A DNA stretch of 64,000 bases from Chamaelirium japonicum (GCA_947650365.1 OX393551.1:94276697-94340696); one strand, 5' to 3'. Shown: positions 1-13,300, numbered from the stretch's first letter. Made by a program: numbers and translations. The notes: generated from the letters alone by a model not told the origin.

Positions 1-192
1 TTAAATAATTTAATATCTATTTATACTATAATAATTATATTTAATTAATTATTTTGCTAAAAACTTAATTATTAAATTATTTAAATTATTAAATTATTTA
101 ATAATTAAATAAATGATTAATTTAATTAAAAAAATTATAGTAATATTACTATGATAATTATAATAACGTTGAGATAATACTATTGCGAAGTG
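1..192 (-). repeat. AT-rich tract, minus-oriented, cut by window start
   Basis: Nearly pure A/T, ending in the conserved border ATAACGTTGAGATAATACTATTG that closes every long P module of this orientation. The beginning lies outside the window. Confidence 0.8.
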
Positions 193-2849
193 GTGTTTTG
201 AAATTTAGATTCCTTCTTACTTCACACCTATACTCGTAGCCAATTGACTGGAGCAGGACTTCTTCTCTCTTCTCACTTCGTTTATTTCTCCATTCTCTTC
301 TCTCTTCTTTTCTCTCTTTTGTCTTTATTTCTCTCTCCGTTTTCTTGTAAATGGTCGGTTGGCCTTGGCATATTCGTGCTGATAACGTATTGTGAGAAGG
401 GAGAAAGTAAGAGCCGTCAAATGTGCCCCACCCTAAAAGGGTCGTATATTATTTATAGGATTAGCTTATTTAGGGCCTAAGTAATCTATAGGAAACCCAA
501 ATCAATGGGATAATAGAGAAGAGAATGGAGAGATTTAATTATATTATTAAGAAGTGGAGTTTTGGAATTTAGATTCTTTCTTACTTCACACCTATATCCG
601 TGGCCAATGGACTGGAGCAGGACTTCTTCTCTTTTCTAACTTCGTTTATTTCTTCATTATCTTCCCTCTTCTTTTCTCTTCTCTATCTTCATCTCTCTCT
701 CTGTTTTCTTACGACTGGTTGGCTGGGCTCGATATATTCGTACTGATAACATGTTGTGGGATGGAAGAAAGAGAGAGCCGTCAAATATGCCCCACTCTAA
801 AAGGGTCGTATATTATTTATAGGGTAAGCTTACTTAGGGCCTAAGCAATCTATGGGAAACCTTAATCCATAGGAGAAGAGAGAAAAGAATAGGGAGATTT
901 AATTATATTATTGAGAAGTGGGGTTTTGGAATTTAGATTCCTTCTTACTTCATACCTATACCCCTGGCGAATGGACTGGGGCAGGACTTCTTCTCTCTTC
1001 TTTCTTCGTTTATCTCTCTGTTATCTTCTCTCTTCTCACAATATATTATCAGTATGAACATGTCTAGCCCAGCCGACCAGTCGCAAGAAAACGGAGAGAG
1101 AAATAAAGACAAAAGAGGGAGAAGAAGAGAGAAAAGAACGGAAAGATAAATAAAGAGAGAAGAGAGAAGAAGCCCTGTTCCAGTGTATTGGCCATAGGGA
1201 TAGGTGTAAAGTAAGAAGGAATCTAAATTTTAAAACTCCACTTCTCAATATTTATATGACCCCTTTATGGTGGGGCACGTTTGACATCTCTCTCTTTCTC
1301 CCATCTTATAACACGTTATCGGCACGAACATGTCGAGCCCAACCGACCAGTCGCAAGAAAACGGAGAGAGAGAAAGGAAGACAGAAGTGGAGTTTTGGAT
1401 TTTAGATTCCTTCTTACTTTATATATATACTCGTGGTCAATGGACTAGAGCAGGACTTCTTCTCTCTTCACTCTTTATTTCTCTCTTCGTTCTTTTCTCT
1501 CTTCTTCTCTCTCTTCTGTGGAGTTTTAGAATTTAGACTCCTTCTTACTACACTCTTATACCCTTGGCCAATGGACTGGAGCAGGACTTTTTCTATATTC
1601 TATCTTCATTTAACTCTCTGTTATATTCTCTCTTCTTCTCTTTCTTCTGTCTTTGTTTCTCTCTCCATTTTCTTGTGACTGGTCGACTGGGCTCGACATA
1701 TTCGTGCTGATAATGTGATATGAGATGGAAGAAAGAGAGAGCTATCAAATATGCCCCATCCTAAAGGGGTTATATAAATATTAAGAAGTAGAGTTTTGGA
1801 ATTTAGATCCCTTCTTACTTCACAGCTATACCTGTGGCCAATAGCCTGGAGTAGGACTTCTTCTCTCTTTGTTTATCTCTTTGTTCTCTTTCTTCTTCTT
1901 CTCTCTCTTTTGTCTTTATTTTTCTCTCTGTTTTTTTATGACTGGTCTGCTGGGCTCAACATGTTTGTGCTGATAACGTGTTATAAGAAGAGTGAAGAGA
2001 GAAGAGAACGGAGAGATAAACGAATTATTTAACGGCTGGGCTTGACATATTCGTGCTGATAATGTGTTATAAGATAGGAGAAAGAGATAGCCGTTAAATT
2101 TACCCCACCCATTATATTATTTATAGGGTAAGCTTACTTAGGGCCTAAGCAATCTATGGAAAACCCTATTCCAAGGGAGAGATCCGACAGTGGATAATGA
2201 ACTAGAGTAGGACTTCTTCTCTCATCATTTATCTCTCTGTTCTATTCTTTCTTCTTCTTAATCTTCTGTTGAGTTTTGGAATTTAAATTCCGTCTTACTT
2301 CACACCTATACCCGTGGCCAATGGACTAGATAAGGACTACTTTTCTCTTTTTCCTTTATTTATCTCTCCATTCTCTTCTCTCTTCTTCTCTCTCTTCTGT
2401 CTTTGTTTCTCTCTCTCTTTTATCTTCGTTTCTCTCTCTTTTATCTATTGGCCACAGGTATAGGTATGAAGTAAGAAAGGAATCTAATTAGGGTAGGGCA
2501 TATTTGACGGCTCTCTCTTTTTCCCATCTTACAATACATTATCAGCACGAATATGTCGAGCCTAGCCGACTAGTCACTAGAAAACGGATAGAGAAACAAA
2601 GAGAGAAGAGAGAAGAATTCCTGCTCCAGTCCATTACCCTCGAGTATAGGTGTGAAGTAGTATGAAGTAAGAAGAGTCTAAATTCCAAAACTCAATTTCT
2701 CAATAAATAATATAGGACCCTTTCAGGGTGGGGCACGTTTGACGGCTCTTTCTTTTTTAAGCATAAACTTGAAATAATCAATATTTTTATAAATTTTCTT
2801 TAGGGTAGGGCACTATTATTTATCTCTACGTTCGCTCACTCCGTTTAAA
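193..2849. repeat. P-Q-S mosaic array, mixed orientation
   Basis: Minus-oriented S'-Q'-P' units fill most of it, with TATA boxes at 451-459, 814-822 and 2118-2127. Plus-oriented Q modules start near 1036, 1311 and 2541. Orientation flips near 1034, 1385, 1987 and 2449, all at short shared motifs. The last 90 bases (about 2755-2849) are a degraded stretch that I cannot assign. Open frames here are repeat translations and not genes. Confidence 0.85.
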
Positions 2850-3192
2850 TAATTAACTAATTATTTAATTATTTAAAAATAAGATAATAATTAAAGAAAT
2901 AACTAATAAAATAAATTAATAAATTAATTATATAATTAAATCATTATTTCTTTATTTAATAATTTAAATAATTAAATATTTACCTAATTTAATTATTTAA
3001 TAATAAAATAATAATATATAAATAAAATAATAAATTTAAATAAATAATTAGATAATTAAATAAATTATTATTTTAATAAAAACTTAATTATTAAATTATT
3101 TAAATTAATTAATAATTAAATAAAATTTTAATTTAATTTAAAATTTTATAGTAACATTAATATGGTAATCATAATAACATTGAGATGATACT
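2850..3192 (-). repeat. AT-rich tract of a truncated long P module
   Basis: A/T-only low-complexity DNA ending in the conserved ATAACATTGAGATGATACTATTGAG-type border at its right side. The opposite conserved border is missing. Confidence 0.8.
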
Positions 3193-5351
3193 ATTGAGAA
3201 GTGGAGTTTTTGAATTTAGATTCCTTCTTACTTCATACCTATACCCGTGGCCAGTGGACTAGAGCATGACTTCTTCTTACTTAGGGCCTAAGCAATCTAT
3301 GCGAAACCCTAATCCATGGGAAAGATCCGATGGTAGACAGCTATCCGATAATTAGAAAGAGAAGAACAGAGAAGAAAGAATAAGTCCAGCTCTAGTCCAT
3401 TCGTCATGGGTATAGGTTGAAGTAAGAATAATGGTTGTCCACCGTCGGATCTCTCCTATAGATTAGGGTTTTCCATAGATTACTTAGGCCTTAAGTAAGC
3501 TTACCCTATAAATAATAAATTATCTATTTAGGGGGGAGCACATTTAATGGCTCTTTCTTTATCCCATTTCACAACACGTTATCAGTAGAACATATCGAGC
3601 CCAACCGACCAGTCGCAAGAAAACAGAGAAAGAAACGAAGATAGAAGAGAGAGAGAAGAAGAGAGAAAAGAACAGAGAGATAAATAAAGAGGAAAGTGAA
3701 AAGAAGTCCTACTCTATTTTATTGGCCATGGGTATTGGTGTGAAGTAAGAAGGAATCTAAATTCCAAAACTCCAGAGAAGAGAGAGAAGAAGAGAGAAGA
3801 TAACGAAGAGATAAATAAAGAGAGAAAAGAGAAGAAGTCCTACTCCAGTCCATTGGTCACGGGTATAAGTGTGAAGTAAGAAGGAATCTAAATTCCAAAT
3901 CTCTACAGAAGAGAGAGAAGAAGAGAGCTTAAATATAGAGCAGGACTAAAAATAATATTAGTTAAATAATCACTCCCATTCAGCATGAACATGTCGAGCC
4001 CAGCCGATCAATCACAAAAAAACGGAGAGAGAAACGAAGAAAGAAGAGAGAGAAGAAGAGAGAAGAGAACAGAGAGACAAATAAAAAGAGAAGAGAGAAG
4101 AAGTCCTGCTCTAGTCCATTTACCACGGGTATAGGTGTGAAGGAAGAAGGAATCTAAATTCCAAAACTCCAGTTCTCAATAATATAATTAAATCTTTCTA
4201 TTTTCTTCTCTCTACTTCTTTCTCTTTTATCTTCTCTTCTCTCTTTGTTTTCTTGCGACTGGTCGGCTGGGCTCGATGTGTTCATACTGATAATGTGTTG
4301 TGAGATGGGAGAAAGAGAGAAAAGAACAAAGAGATAAACGAGGAGAGAAATGAGAAGAAGTCCTGCTTAGGCCCTAAGTAATCTCCTATGGATTAGGATT
4401 TGTCGTAGATTGCTTAGGCCCTAAGTAATCTTACCCAATAAATAATATACCTGTGGCCTCTCCAGTCCATTGGCCACGGGTATAGGTGTGAAGTAAAAAG
4501 GAATATAAATTCCAAAACTCCACTTCTTAATATTTATATGACTCCTTTAGGGTAGGCATATTTGATAGCTCTCCCTTTTTCCCATCTCACAACACATTAT
4601 CAGTACGAACATGTTGAGCTGAGCCGACCAGTCATAAGAAAATAGAGAGAGAAATAAAGACAGAAGTGGAGTTTTGGAATTTATATTGTTTCTTACATTA
4701 TATATATACCTGTGGATAATGGACTGGAGCATGACTTCTTCTCTCTTTTCTCTTTGTTTATCTCTCCATTCTCTTTTCTCTTCTTTTTTTTCTTCTGTCT
4801 TCGTTTCTTTCTCTGTTTTCTTGTGACTGGTCAGCTGGGCTCGATATGTTCGTACTGATAACGTGTTGTGAGATTAAATAAGTTTAATAAATAAAGAGAT
4901 GGTAGAGATCTGAAGGGTCGTATAAATATTAAGAAGTGGAGTTTTGGAATTTAGTTTCCTTCTTAATTCATAACAATACTCGTGGCGAATGGACAGGAGT
5001 AAGAGTTCTTTTCTCTTCTCTCTTCGTCTATCTCTCTATTCTCTTCTCTCTTCTTTGAAGAATATACGACCCCTTTAGGGTAGGGCACGTTTGACGGCTC
5101 ATTTCTCCCATCTCAAAACACATTATCAGTACGAACATATCGAAGAGAGAAGAAGTTCTGTCAATTAAATATTTATTTAATTAGATTCCATGAGGCTCAA
5201 TATATTCGTGCTAATAATGTGTTGTGAGATGGGAGAAAGAGAGAGCCGTCAAATGTGCCCCACCCTTAAAGGGTAGTATATTATTTATATGGCAAGCTTA
5301 CTTAGGGCCTAAGCAATCTATGGGAAACCCTAATCCACGGGAGAGATCCGA
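3193..5351. repeat. P-Q-S mosaic array, highly scrambled
   Basis: Mostly plus-oriented. TATA boxes are at 3505-3516 (plus), a weak CCAATAAATAATAT at 4436-4447 (plus) and a minus one at 5281-5290. S modules are tandemly repeated at about 3650-3905. Segment 3906-3985 does not match the modules. Many pieces are 40-100 bp fragments joined in opposite orientations (switches near 3350, 4236, 4319, 4662, 5056 and 5186). Confidence 0.82.
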
Positions 5352-6090
5352 TGGTGGCCAGCCATCCGATCGAACGATCTCATACCAGTTGTAATATTTT
5401 AAATTTTTTTTTAAAAAAAATATTAATTATTTTTCAAGCAAAAAATTTGTTTATTTAAATTAATTATTTTACTAAAAACATAATTTATAATTTTTTTAAA
5501 TTATTAAATAATTTAAACGAAGATAAATAAGAGAGAATAAGTCTTGCTCTAGTCCATTCATCACGAGTATAGGTGCGAAGTAAAAAGGAATCTAAATTCT
5601 AAAACTTCACTTCTCAATAGTATCATCTCAACGTTACTATGATTATCATAGTAAATTCTCTTCTCTCTTTGTTTTAATTAAACGATTAATTTAATTAAAA
5701 AAATTATAGTAGCAACACTCCACTTAATTATCATAGTAATAAATAAAGTGAGAAGAAAGGAGATAATTAAATATTTATTTAATTATTTAATTATTTAACT
5801 ATTTAATTTATTAAATAATTAAATTAATTAAATAATAGGAAGTAAAGAAAGAAGATAAAGCACACTCTAATTTTTTGCTTTAAAAATATTTTACATTTTT
5901 CTTTAAAAAAATATAAAACATTACAACTGTTGTGAGATCGTTCGATCGGATGGCTGTCCATAGTCGGACCACTTCCATGAATTAGGGTTTCTCGAAGATT
6001 GCTTAGGCCCTAAGTAAGCTTACCCTATAAATAATATACGACACCTTTAGGGTGGGGCACGCTTGACGGCCCTATTTTTCTCCCATCTTA
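5352..6090. repeat. Two facing fragments of the long AT-rich P module
   Basis: A minus-oriented piece (about 5352-5510) with the CGATCGAACGATCTC border is followed by an S module, then by a plus-oriented long P (5612-6090). The plus copy keeps both conserved borders: CTCAATAGTATCATCTCAACG on the left and GAGATCGTTCGATCGGATGG near 5932. It ends with a TATA box at 6024-6034. Its AT tract is only about 250 bp. Confidence 0.8.
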
Positions 6091-8525
6091 CAATACGTTA
6101 TCAGCACGAACATATCAAGCCCAGCCGACCAGTCACAAAAAACGGAGAGAAAAACAAAGACAGAAGAGAGAGAAGAAGAGAGAAGATAACGGAGAGATAA
6201 ACGAAGATAGAAGAGATAAGAAATTCCGCTCCAGTCCATTAGCCATGGGTATAAGTATGAAGTAAGAAGAAATCTAAATTCAAAAACTCTACTTCTATCT
6301 TTGTTTCTTTCTCCATTTTCTTACGATTGGTCGGCTAGGCTCGATATGTTCGTGCTGATAACATGTTAAGAGATGGGATAAAGAAAGAAGAGAATGGAGA
6401 GATAAACGAAGAGAGAAGAGAGAAGAGAGAAGAAGTATTACTCTTTCTAGTTTAAAATAATTTTCTATCTCTTTTCTATCAATACTTATTTATTTTATTT
6501 TATATTATAAAAGAAAGAGAGAGAAATAAAGAAAACGGGGAAAGAAATAGGGAGAGAAACAAAAGATAACATGTTATAAGAAGGGAGAAAGAGAAAGCCA
6601 TCAAATATGCCCTACCCTAAAGGGGTCGTATATTATTTATAGGGTAAGTAGTGTGAGATGGGAGAAAGCGAGAGCCGTCAAACGTGCCCTACCCTAAGGG
6701 GTCGAATATTATTTATAGGGTAAGCTTACTTAGGGCCTAAGAATTCTATGGGAAACCCTAATCCATAGGAAAAGAGAGAAGAGAACAGAGAAATTTAATT
6801 ATATTATTGAGAAGTAAAGTTTTGGAATTTAGATTCCTTCTTAATTAAACTAATATGTTATCAGCACGAACATATCGAGCCCAGCCGACCAGTTGTAAGA
6901 AAACAGAGAGAGAAACAAAGACAGAAGTGGAGTTTTTGAATTTGGATTCTACCTTACTTTACACCTATACCCGTGGCCAATGGACTGGAGCATGACTTCT
7001 TCTCTCTTCATTTATCTCTCCGTTCTCTTCTCTCTTCTTCTCTCTCTCCTGTTTTTGTTTTTCTCTCTATTTTCTTACGACTGGTCGGCTGGGCTTGACA
7101 AGTTTGTGCTGATAACGTATTGTGATTTGGGAGAAAAAGATAGAGCCGTGAAATATGCCCTACCCTAAAGGGGTCATGTATTATTTATAAGGTACGCATA
7201 CTTAGAGCCTAAGCAATCTATGGGAAATCCTAATCCATAGGAGAAGAGAGAAGAGAACGGAGATATTTAATTATATTATTGAGAAGTAGAGTTTTAGAAT
7301 TCAGATTCCTTCTTACTTCAAACCTATACCCATGGCCAATGTACTGGAGCAGAACTTCTTCTCTCTTTGTTTATCTCTCTGTTCTCTTCTCTTTTATTCT
7401 CTCTCTTCTATCTTTGTTTCTCTCTCTGTTTTCTTATGACTAGTCCGCTAGGCTCGATATGTTCATATAGATAACATGTTATGAGATGGGAGAAAGAAAG
7501 AGCCGTCAAACGTGCCCCACCAAAAAGGGGTCATATAAATATTAAGAAGTGGTATTTTGGAATTTAGATTCATTCTTACTTCAAATCTATACCCGTGGCC
7601 AATGGACTGGAGCAGGACTTCTTCTTTCTTCTATCGTCGTTTATCTCTCCGTTATTTTCTTACTTCTTCTCTCTCTTCTGTCTTCGTTTCTCTCTTTGTT
7701 TTCTTGTGACTGGTCGGTTGGGCTCGATATGTTTGTGCTGATAACGTATTATAAGATGGGATAAAGAGAGAGTCGTCAAACTTACCCTACCCTAAAGGGG
7801 TCATATATTATTTATAGGGTAAGCTAACATAGGGCCTAAGCAATCTATGAGAAACCCTAATCTATGGGAGAAGAAAGAAAAGAAAGGAGAGATTTAATTA
7901 TATTATTGAGAAGTCGAGTTTTGGAATTTAGATTTCTTCTTACTTCACACCTATACCCATGGCGAATGGACTGAAGCAAGACTTATTCTCTCTTCTCTCC
8001 TCATTTATCTCTTCATTCTCTTCTCACTTGTCATAACATATTATCAGCATGAACATATCGAGCCCAGCCGACCAGTAATAAGAAAACGGAGAGAGAAACA
8101 AAGACAGAAGTGAGAGAAGACGAGATAAGAGAATGGAAAGATAAACGAAGAGAGAAGAGAGAAGAAATCCTACTCCAGTCCATTGGCCATGGGTATAGGT
8201 ATGAAGTAAGAATGAATCTAAATTTCAAAGCTCCATAGAATAGAAAGAAGAAGAGAGAAGAGAACGAATAGATAAATGAAGTTAGAAGAGAGAAGAAGTC
8301 CTACTCCAGTCCTTTAGCCATGGGTATAGGTGTGAAGTAAGAAGGAATCTAAATTCCAAAACACTATTTCTATCTTCGTTTCTCTCTCTATTTTCTTATG
8401 ACTGGTCGGTTGGGCTCGATATTTTCATGCTGATAACGTATTATGAGATGGGAGAAAGAGAGAGCCGTCAAACGTGCCCCTCCCTAAAGGGGTCATATAT
8501 TATTTGTAGGGTAAGATTAATTAGG
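6091..8525. repeat. Mainly minus-oriented P-Q-S array
   Basis: Minus TATA boxes lie at 6634-6642, 6709-6719, 7181-7190, 7808-7818 and a mutated one at 8509-8520. A telo-box AAACCCTAA lies at 7852-7860. The first two P modules are a tandem duplication. Segment 6441-6570 is A/T-rich and matches no module. Two tandem plus-oriented S modules occupy 8110-8365. Confidence 0.85.
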
Positions 8526-11426
8526 GCCATCGTCGAATCTTTCCCATGGATTAGGATTTCCTATAGATTGCTTAGGCCCTAAGTAATCTTACTTTATAAA
8601 TAATATATGACCCTTTTAGGGTGGGGCACGTTTGACGGCTCTCTCTTTCTCCCATCTCATAACAAGTTATCAGTACGAACATGTCGAGCTCAGCCGACCA
8701 GTCATAAGAAAACGGAGAGAGAAACGAAGACAGAAGTGGAGTTTAGGAATTTATATTCCTTCTTATGTCACACCTATACCCGTGGCCAATAGACTAGAGT
8801 AGGACTTCTTCTCTCTTCATTTATCTCTCCATTCTCTTCTTTATTCTTATCTCTCTTATGTAGAGTTTTGGAATTTAGATTCCTTCTTACTTTACAGCTA
8901 TACGTGTGGCCAATGGACTGAAGCAGGACTTCTATCTTCTCTTTTCGTTTATCTCTCTATAATCTTCTCTCTCTTCTATCATCTTTTCTCTTTCTGTTTT
9001 CATGTGACTGGTCGGTTAGGTTCGACATGTTCATGTTGATAATGTGTTGTGAGAAGAGAGAAGAGAACGGAGAGATAAACGAAGAGAGAAAAGAGAAGAA
9101 GTCATGTTCCAGTCCATTCGCCATAGGTATAGGTGTGAATTAAGAAAGATTCTAAATTCCAAAACTCCACTTCTCAATAATATAATTAAATCTCTTCGTT
9201 CTTTTTCTCTTCGTCTATGGATTAGGGTTTCCCATAGATTACTTAGGCCCTAAGTAAGCTTTTCCTATAAATAATATATGACCCCTTTAGGGTGGAGCAC
9301 GTTTAACGGCTCTCTCTTCCTCCCATCTCACAGCATATTATCAGTACGAATATGTCGAGCCTAGCCGACCAATCACAAGAAAATAGTAAAAGAAATGAAG
9401 ACAGAAGTGGAGTTTTGGTATTCATATTCCTTCTTACTTCACACTTATACCCTTGGCCAATGTACTAGAGCAGGAAATCTTCTCTTTTCTCTCTTCATTT
9501 ATCTCTTTGTTTGCTTCTCGCTTTTTATCTCTCTTCTGTATTCGTTAAACTCCACTTCTTCTCTATATAAATGGATAGAAAAATGAAGACAAAAGAGAAA
9601 GAAAAAGAGAGAAGAAAATGGAAAGATAAACGAAGAAAGAAGAAGTTCTGCTCTAGTCCATTGGCCACGGCTATAGGTGTGAAGTTCTCTATTTTCTCTT
9701 TATTTATCTCTCTATTCTCTTCTCGCTTCTTATCTCTCTTCTGTCTTCGTTAAACTCCTCTTCTTCTCTCAATAAATGGATAAAAAAACATAGACAGAAG
9801 TAAAAAAAGAAGAGAAAAAAGAACGGAAAGATAAACGAAGAGAAAAGAGTAAAAAAGTCCTGCTCTAGTCTATTGGCCATCAGTATAAGTGTGAAGTTAG
9901 AAGGAATTTAAATTCCAAAACTCCACGTCTGTCTTCGTTTCTCTTTCTGTTTTCCTGTGACTGGTCTGCTGGGCTCGATATATTCGTGCTGATAAAGTGT
10001 TATGAGATGGGAAAAAGGAAGAGCCATCAAACGTGCCCCACCCTAAAGGGTTCATATATTATTTATAGGGTAAGCTTACTTAGGTCCTAAGCAATCTATG
10101 GGAAACCCTAATCCATGGGAGAAGAGAGAAGAGAATGGAGAGATTTAATTCTATTATTTAGAAGTGGAGTTTTGGAATTTAGATTCCTTCTTACTTCACA
10201 CCTATACCCGTGGCGAATGGACTAGAGCAATATTTCTTCTCTCTTCTTTCTTCGTTTATCTCTCCCTTCTCTTCTCTCTTCTTTTTTTTTCTCACAACTT
10301 GTTATCAGCATGAACATATCGAGCCCAACCGACGAGTCACAAGAAACCGGAGAGAGAAAGGAAGACTGAAGAGAGGGAAGAAGAGAGAAAAGAATAGAAA
10401 GAAATATAATTTAAATAATATATTTAAATAATTTAGTTAAATTCTAAATAGTGGTTGGCTAGGCTTGATATGTTTATGCTGATAATGTGTTGCGAGTAAA
10501 GAGAAGAAGAGAGAAGAGAATGGAGAGATAAATGAAGAAAGAAGAGAGAAGAAGTTCTGCTCCAGTCCATTATCCTCGGCTATAGGTGTTAAGGAAGAAG
10601 GAATCTAAAACTTTACTTCTCAATAATATAATTAAATCTCTCCGTTCTCTTCTCTCTTCTCCCATGGATTAGGGTTTCTCATAGATTACTTAGGCCCTAA
10701 GTAACCCTATAAATAATATACGACCCCTTTAGGGTGGGGCACATTTGACGGCTCTCTTATTCTCCCATCTCATAATATATTATTAGCACGAACATATCAA
10801 GCCCAGTTGACCAGTCATAAGAAAAACAGAGAGACAAACGAAGACGAAAGAAGAGAGAAGAGAACGAAGAGATAAACGATGATATAAGAGAGAACTTCAC
10901 ACCTATACCCATGGCGAATGGACTGGAGCAGGACTTCTTCTTTCTTCTCTCTTTGTTGATCTCTCCATTCTTTTCTCTCTTCTTCTCTCTCTTCTATCTT
11001 CGTGTCTCTCTTCATTTATTGAGAAAAGAAGTGGAGTTTAACAAAGATAGAAAAGAGAAAAGAATAAAGAAGAAAATAGAGAGATAAATAAAGAGAGAAG
11101 AGAGAAGAAGTCCTGCTCCTGTCAATTGGCCATGGGTATAGGTGTAAAGTAAGAAGGAATCTAAATTATAAAACTCTACTTCTGTCTTCGTTTTTCTGTC
11201 CATTTTCTTATGATGGGTCGGCTGGGCTTGACATGTTCATGCTGATAACGTGTTGTGAGATGGGAGAAAGAGAGAGCCGTCAAACGTGACCTACCCTAAA
11301 GGGGTTGTATATTATTTATAAGGTAAGCTTATATAGGGCCTAAACAATCCATGGGAAAACATAATCCATGGGAGAAGATAGAAGAGAACAGAGAGATTTA
11401 ATTATATTATTGAGAAGTTAAGTTTT
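8526..11426. repeat. P-Q-S mosaic array with a local duplication
   Basis: TATA boxes are at 8593-8602, 9264-9273 and 10705-10715 (plus) and 10059-10069 and 11311-11322 (minus). A telo-box TTAGGGTTT lies at 9222-9230. A segment of about 200 bp at 9485-9680 is repeated at 9690-9870, both with the odd motif CGTTAAACTCC. An inverted version with GAGTTTAACAAAG is at 10970-11060. Confidence 0.83.
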
Positions 11427-11570
11427 CTCAATAATATTATCTCAACGTTATTACGATTATCATAGTAAATTATATTATCTCTTCGTTTTAATCAAATAAT
11501 TAATTTAATTAAAAAAATTATAGTAATATTACTATGATAATCATAATAACGTTGAGAAGATACTATTGAG
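11427..11570. repeat. AT-rich inverted repeat (hairpin), 42-nt arms
   Basis: Arms 11427-11468 and 11529-11570 are complementary with a few mismatches, around a 60-nt A/T loop. Each arm is the terminal border of a long P module (CTCAACGTTATTA and TAATAACGTTGAG). The element is a long P reduced to its two ends in inverted orientation. Confidence 0.85.
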
Positions 11571-13015
11571 AAGTGGTGTTTTGAAATTTAGATTCCTTCT
11601 TACTTCATACCTATACCCATGGCGTATGGACTGGAGTATGACTTCTTCTTTCTTCTCTTTTTGTTTATCTCTTCGTTCTCCTCTTATCTTCTCTCTCTTC
11701 TATCTTTGTTTATCTCTCCGTTTTCTTATAACTGGTTAGCTGGGCTCGACATGTTCGTGCTGATAAAGTGTTATGAGATGAGAGAAATAGAGAGCCATCA
11801 AACGTGCCCCACCCTAAAGGGGTCGTATATTATTTATAGGGTAAGCTTACTTAGTGCCTAAGAAATCTATGGAAAACCCTAATCCATGGGAGAAGAAAGA
11901 AGAGAACGGAGAGATTTAATTATATTATTGAGAAGTGGAGTTTTGGAATTTAGATTCCTTCTTACTTCATACCTATACCCGTGGCCAATAAACTAGAACA
12001 TGGCTTCTTCTCTCTATTATCTTCGTTTATCTCTCCATTCTCTTCTTTCTTCTTCTCTCTTTTGTCTTTGTTTCTCTCTCTATTTTCTTGCGACTGGTCG
12101 CTGGGCTCGACATGTTCGTGCTGATAACGTGTTATGATATTGGAGAAATAGAGAGCCATTAAACATGCCCCACCCCTAAAGGGGTCGTATATTATTTATA
12201 GGGTAAGCTTACTTAGGGCCTAAGTATTCTATGGGAAACCCTAATCTATAGGAGATATCCGACAGTGTATCTCTTAATATTTGAACTTAGGGCCTAAGCT
12301 ATTCGGGTGTGCCACTTATTACTATCGAGCCAAGCCGACCAATCATATCTCTCTCTTTTGTCTTTGTTTATCTCTTCGTTCTCTTCTCTCTTTTTCTGTC
12401 ACTTCTATGATGTTTTGGAATTTAGATTCCTTCTTACTTCACACCTGTACCCATGGCTAATGGATTGGAGAAGGACTTCTTTTCTCTTCTCTCTTCGAAG
12501 AGATTTGAGAGAAGAAAAAAGAAAAGAACAGAGGGATAAATAAAGAGAGAAGAGAGAAGAGAGAAGAGAGAAGAATTCCTGCTTTAGTCCATTGACCATG
12601 GGTATAGGTGTGAAGTAAGAAGGAATCAAAATTCCAAAACTTCTCTTCTATCTTCGTCTCTCTCCATTTTCTTGCGACTGGTTGGCTGGGCTCGATATAT
12701 TCGTGCCGATAATGTGTTGTGAGATGGGAGAAAGAGAGAGCCGTCAAAAGTGCCCCACTCTAAAGGGGTCAAATATTATTTATAAGGTAAATATTATTAA
12801 ATAAGAGAAAGAGAGAGCCATAAGCATGCCACACCCTAAAGGAGTAGTATATTATTTATAGGGTAAGCTTACTTAGGGCCTAAGCAATCTATGGGAAACC
12901 CTAATCCATAGGAGAAGAGAGAAGAGAACGGAATGATTTAATTATATTATATGACCTCTTTAGGGTGGAGCAAGTTTGACGGCTCTCTCTTTCTCCCATC
13001 TCACACCACATTAAT
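11571..13015. repeat. Minus-oriented P-Q-S array
   Basis: TATA boxes are at 11829-11840, 12191-12202, 12776-12786 and 12851-12862, all minus. Segment 12250-12350 is made of short pieces of P and Q in abnormal order. A short plus-oriented P lies at 12946-13015. Confidence 0.83.
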
Positions 13016-13300
13016 TAGTAAACTTAATTATTAAATTATTTTAATTATTAAATTATTTAAATTATTTAGTAATTAAATAAATAATTAATTTAATTAAAAA
13101 AATTATAGTAATATTACTATGATAATCATAATATCGTTGAGATGATACTATTGAGAAGTGGAGTTTTGGAATTTAGATTCCTTCTTACTTCACACCTATA
13201 CCCATGGTGATAATCAATTATCTATAATTAAATATTTATAAGGTAAGCTTACTAATTAAGAGAATTAATTTAATAATTATTTAAATAAATGATTAATATG
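13016..13300 (-). repeat. AT-rich end of a long P module plus A/T filler
   Basis: A/T-only sequence ends at 13152 with the conserved GTTGAGATGATACTATTGAG border, then comes a truncated S' and about 90 bp of A/T-rich sequence around 13210-13300. Confidence 0.78.

Noticed and set aside
1311..1330. GTTATCAGCACGAAC as a tRNA gene fragment
   Set aside because: No cloverleaf or A/B boxes surround it. It is a constant part of Q, at most a primer-binding-like site.
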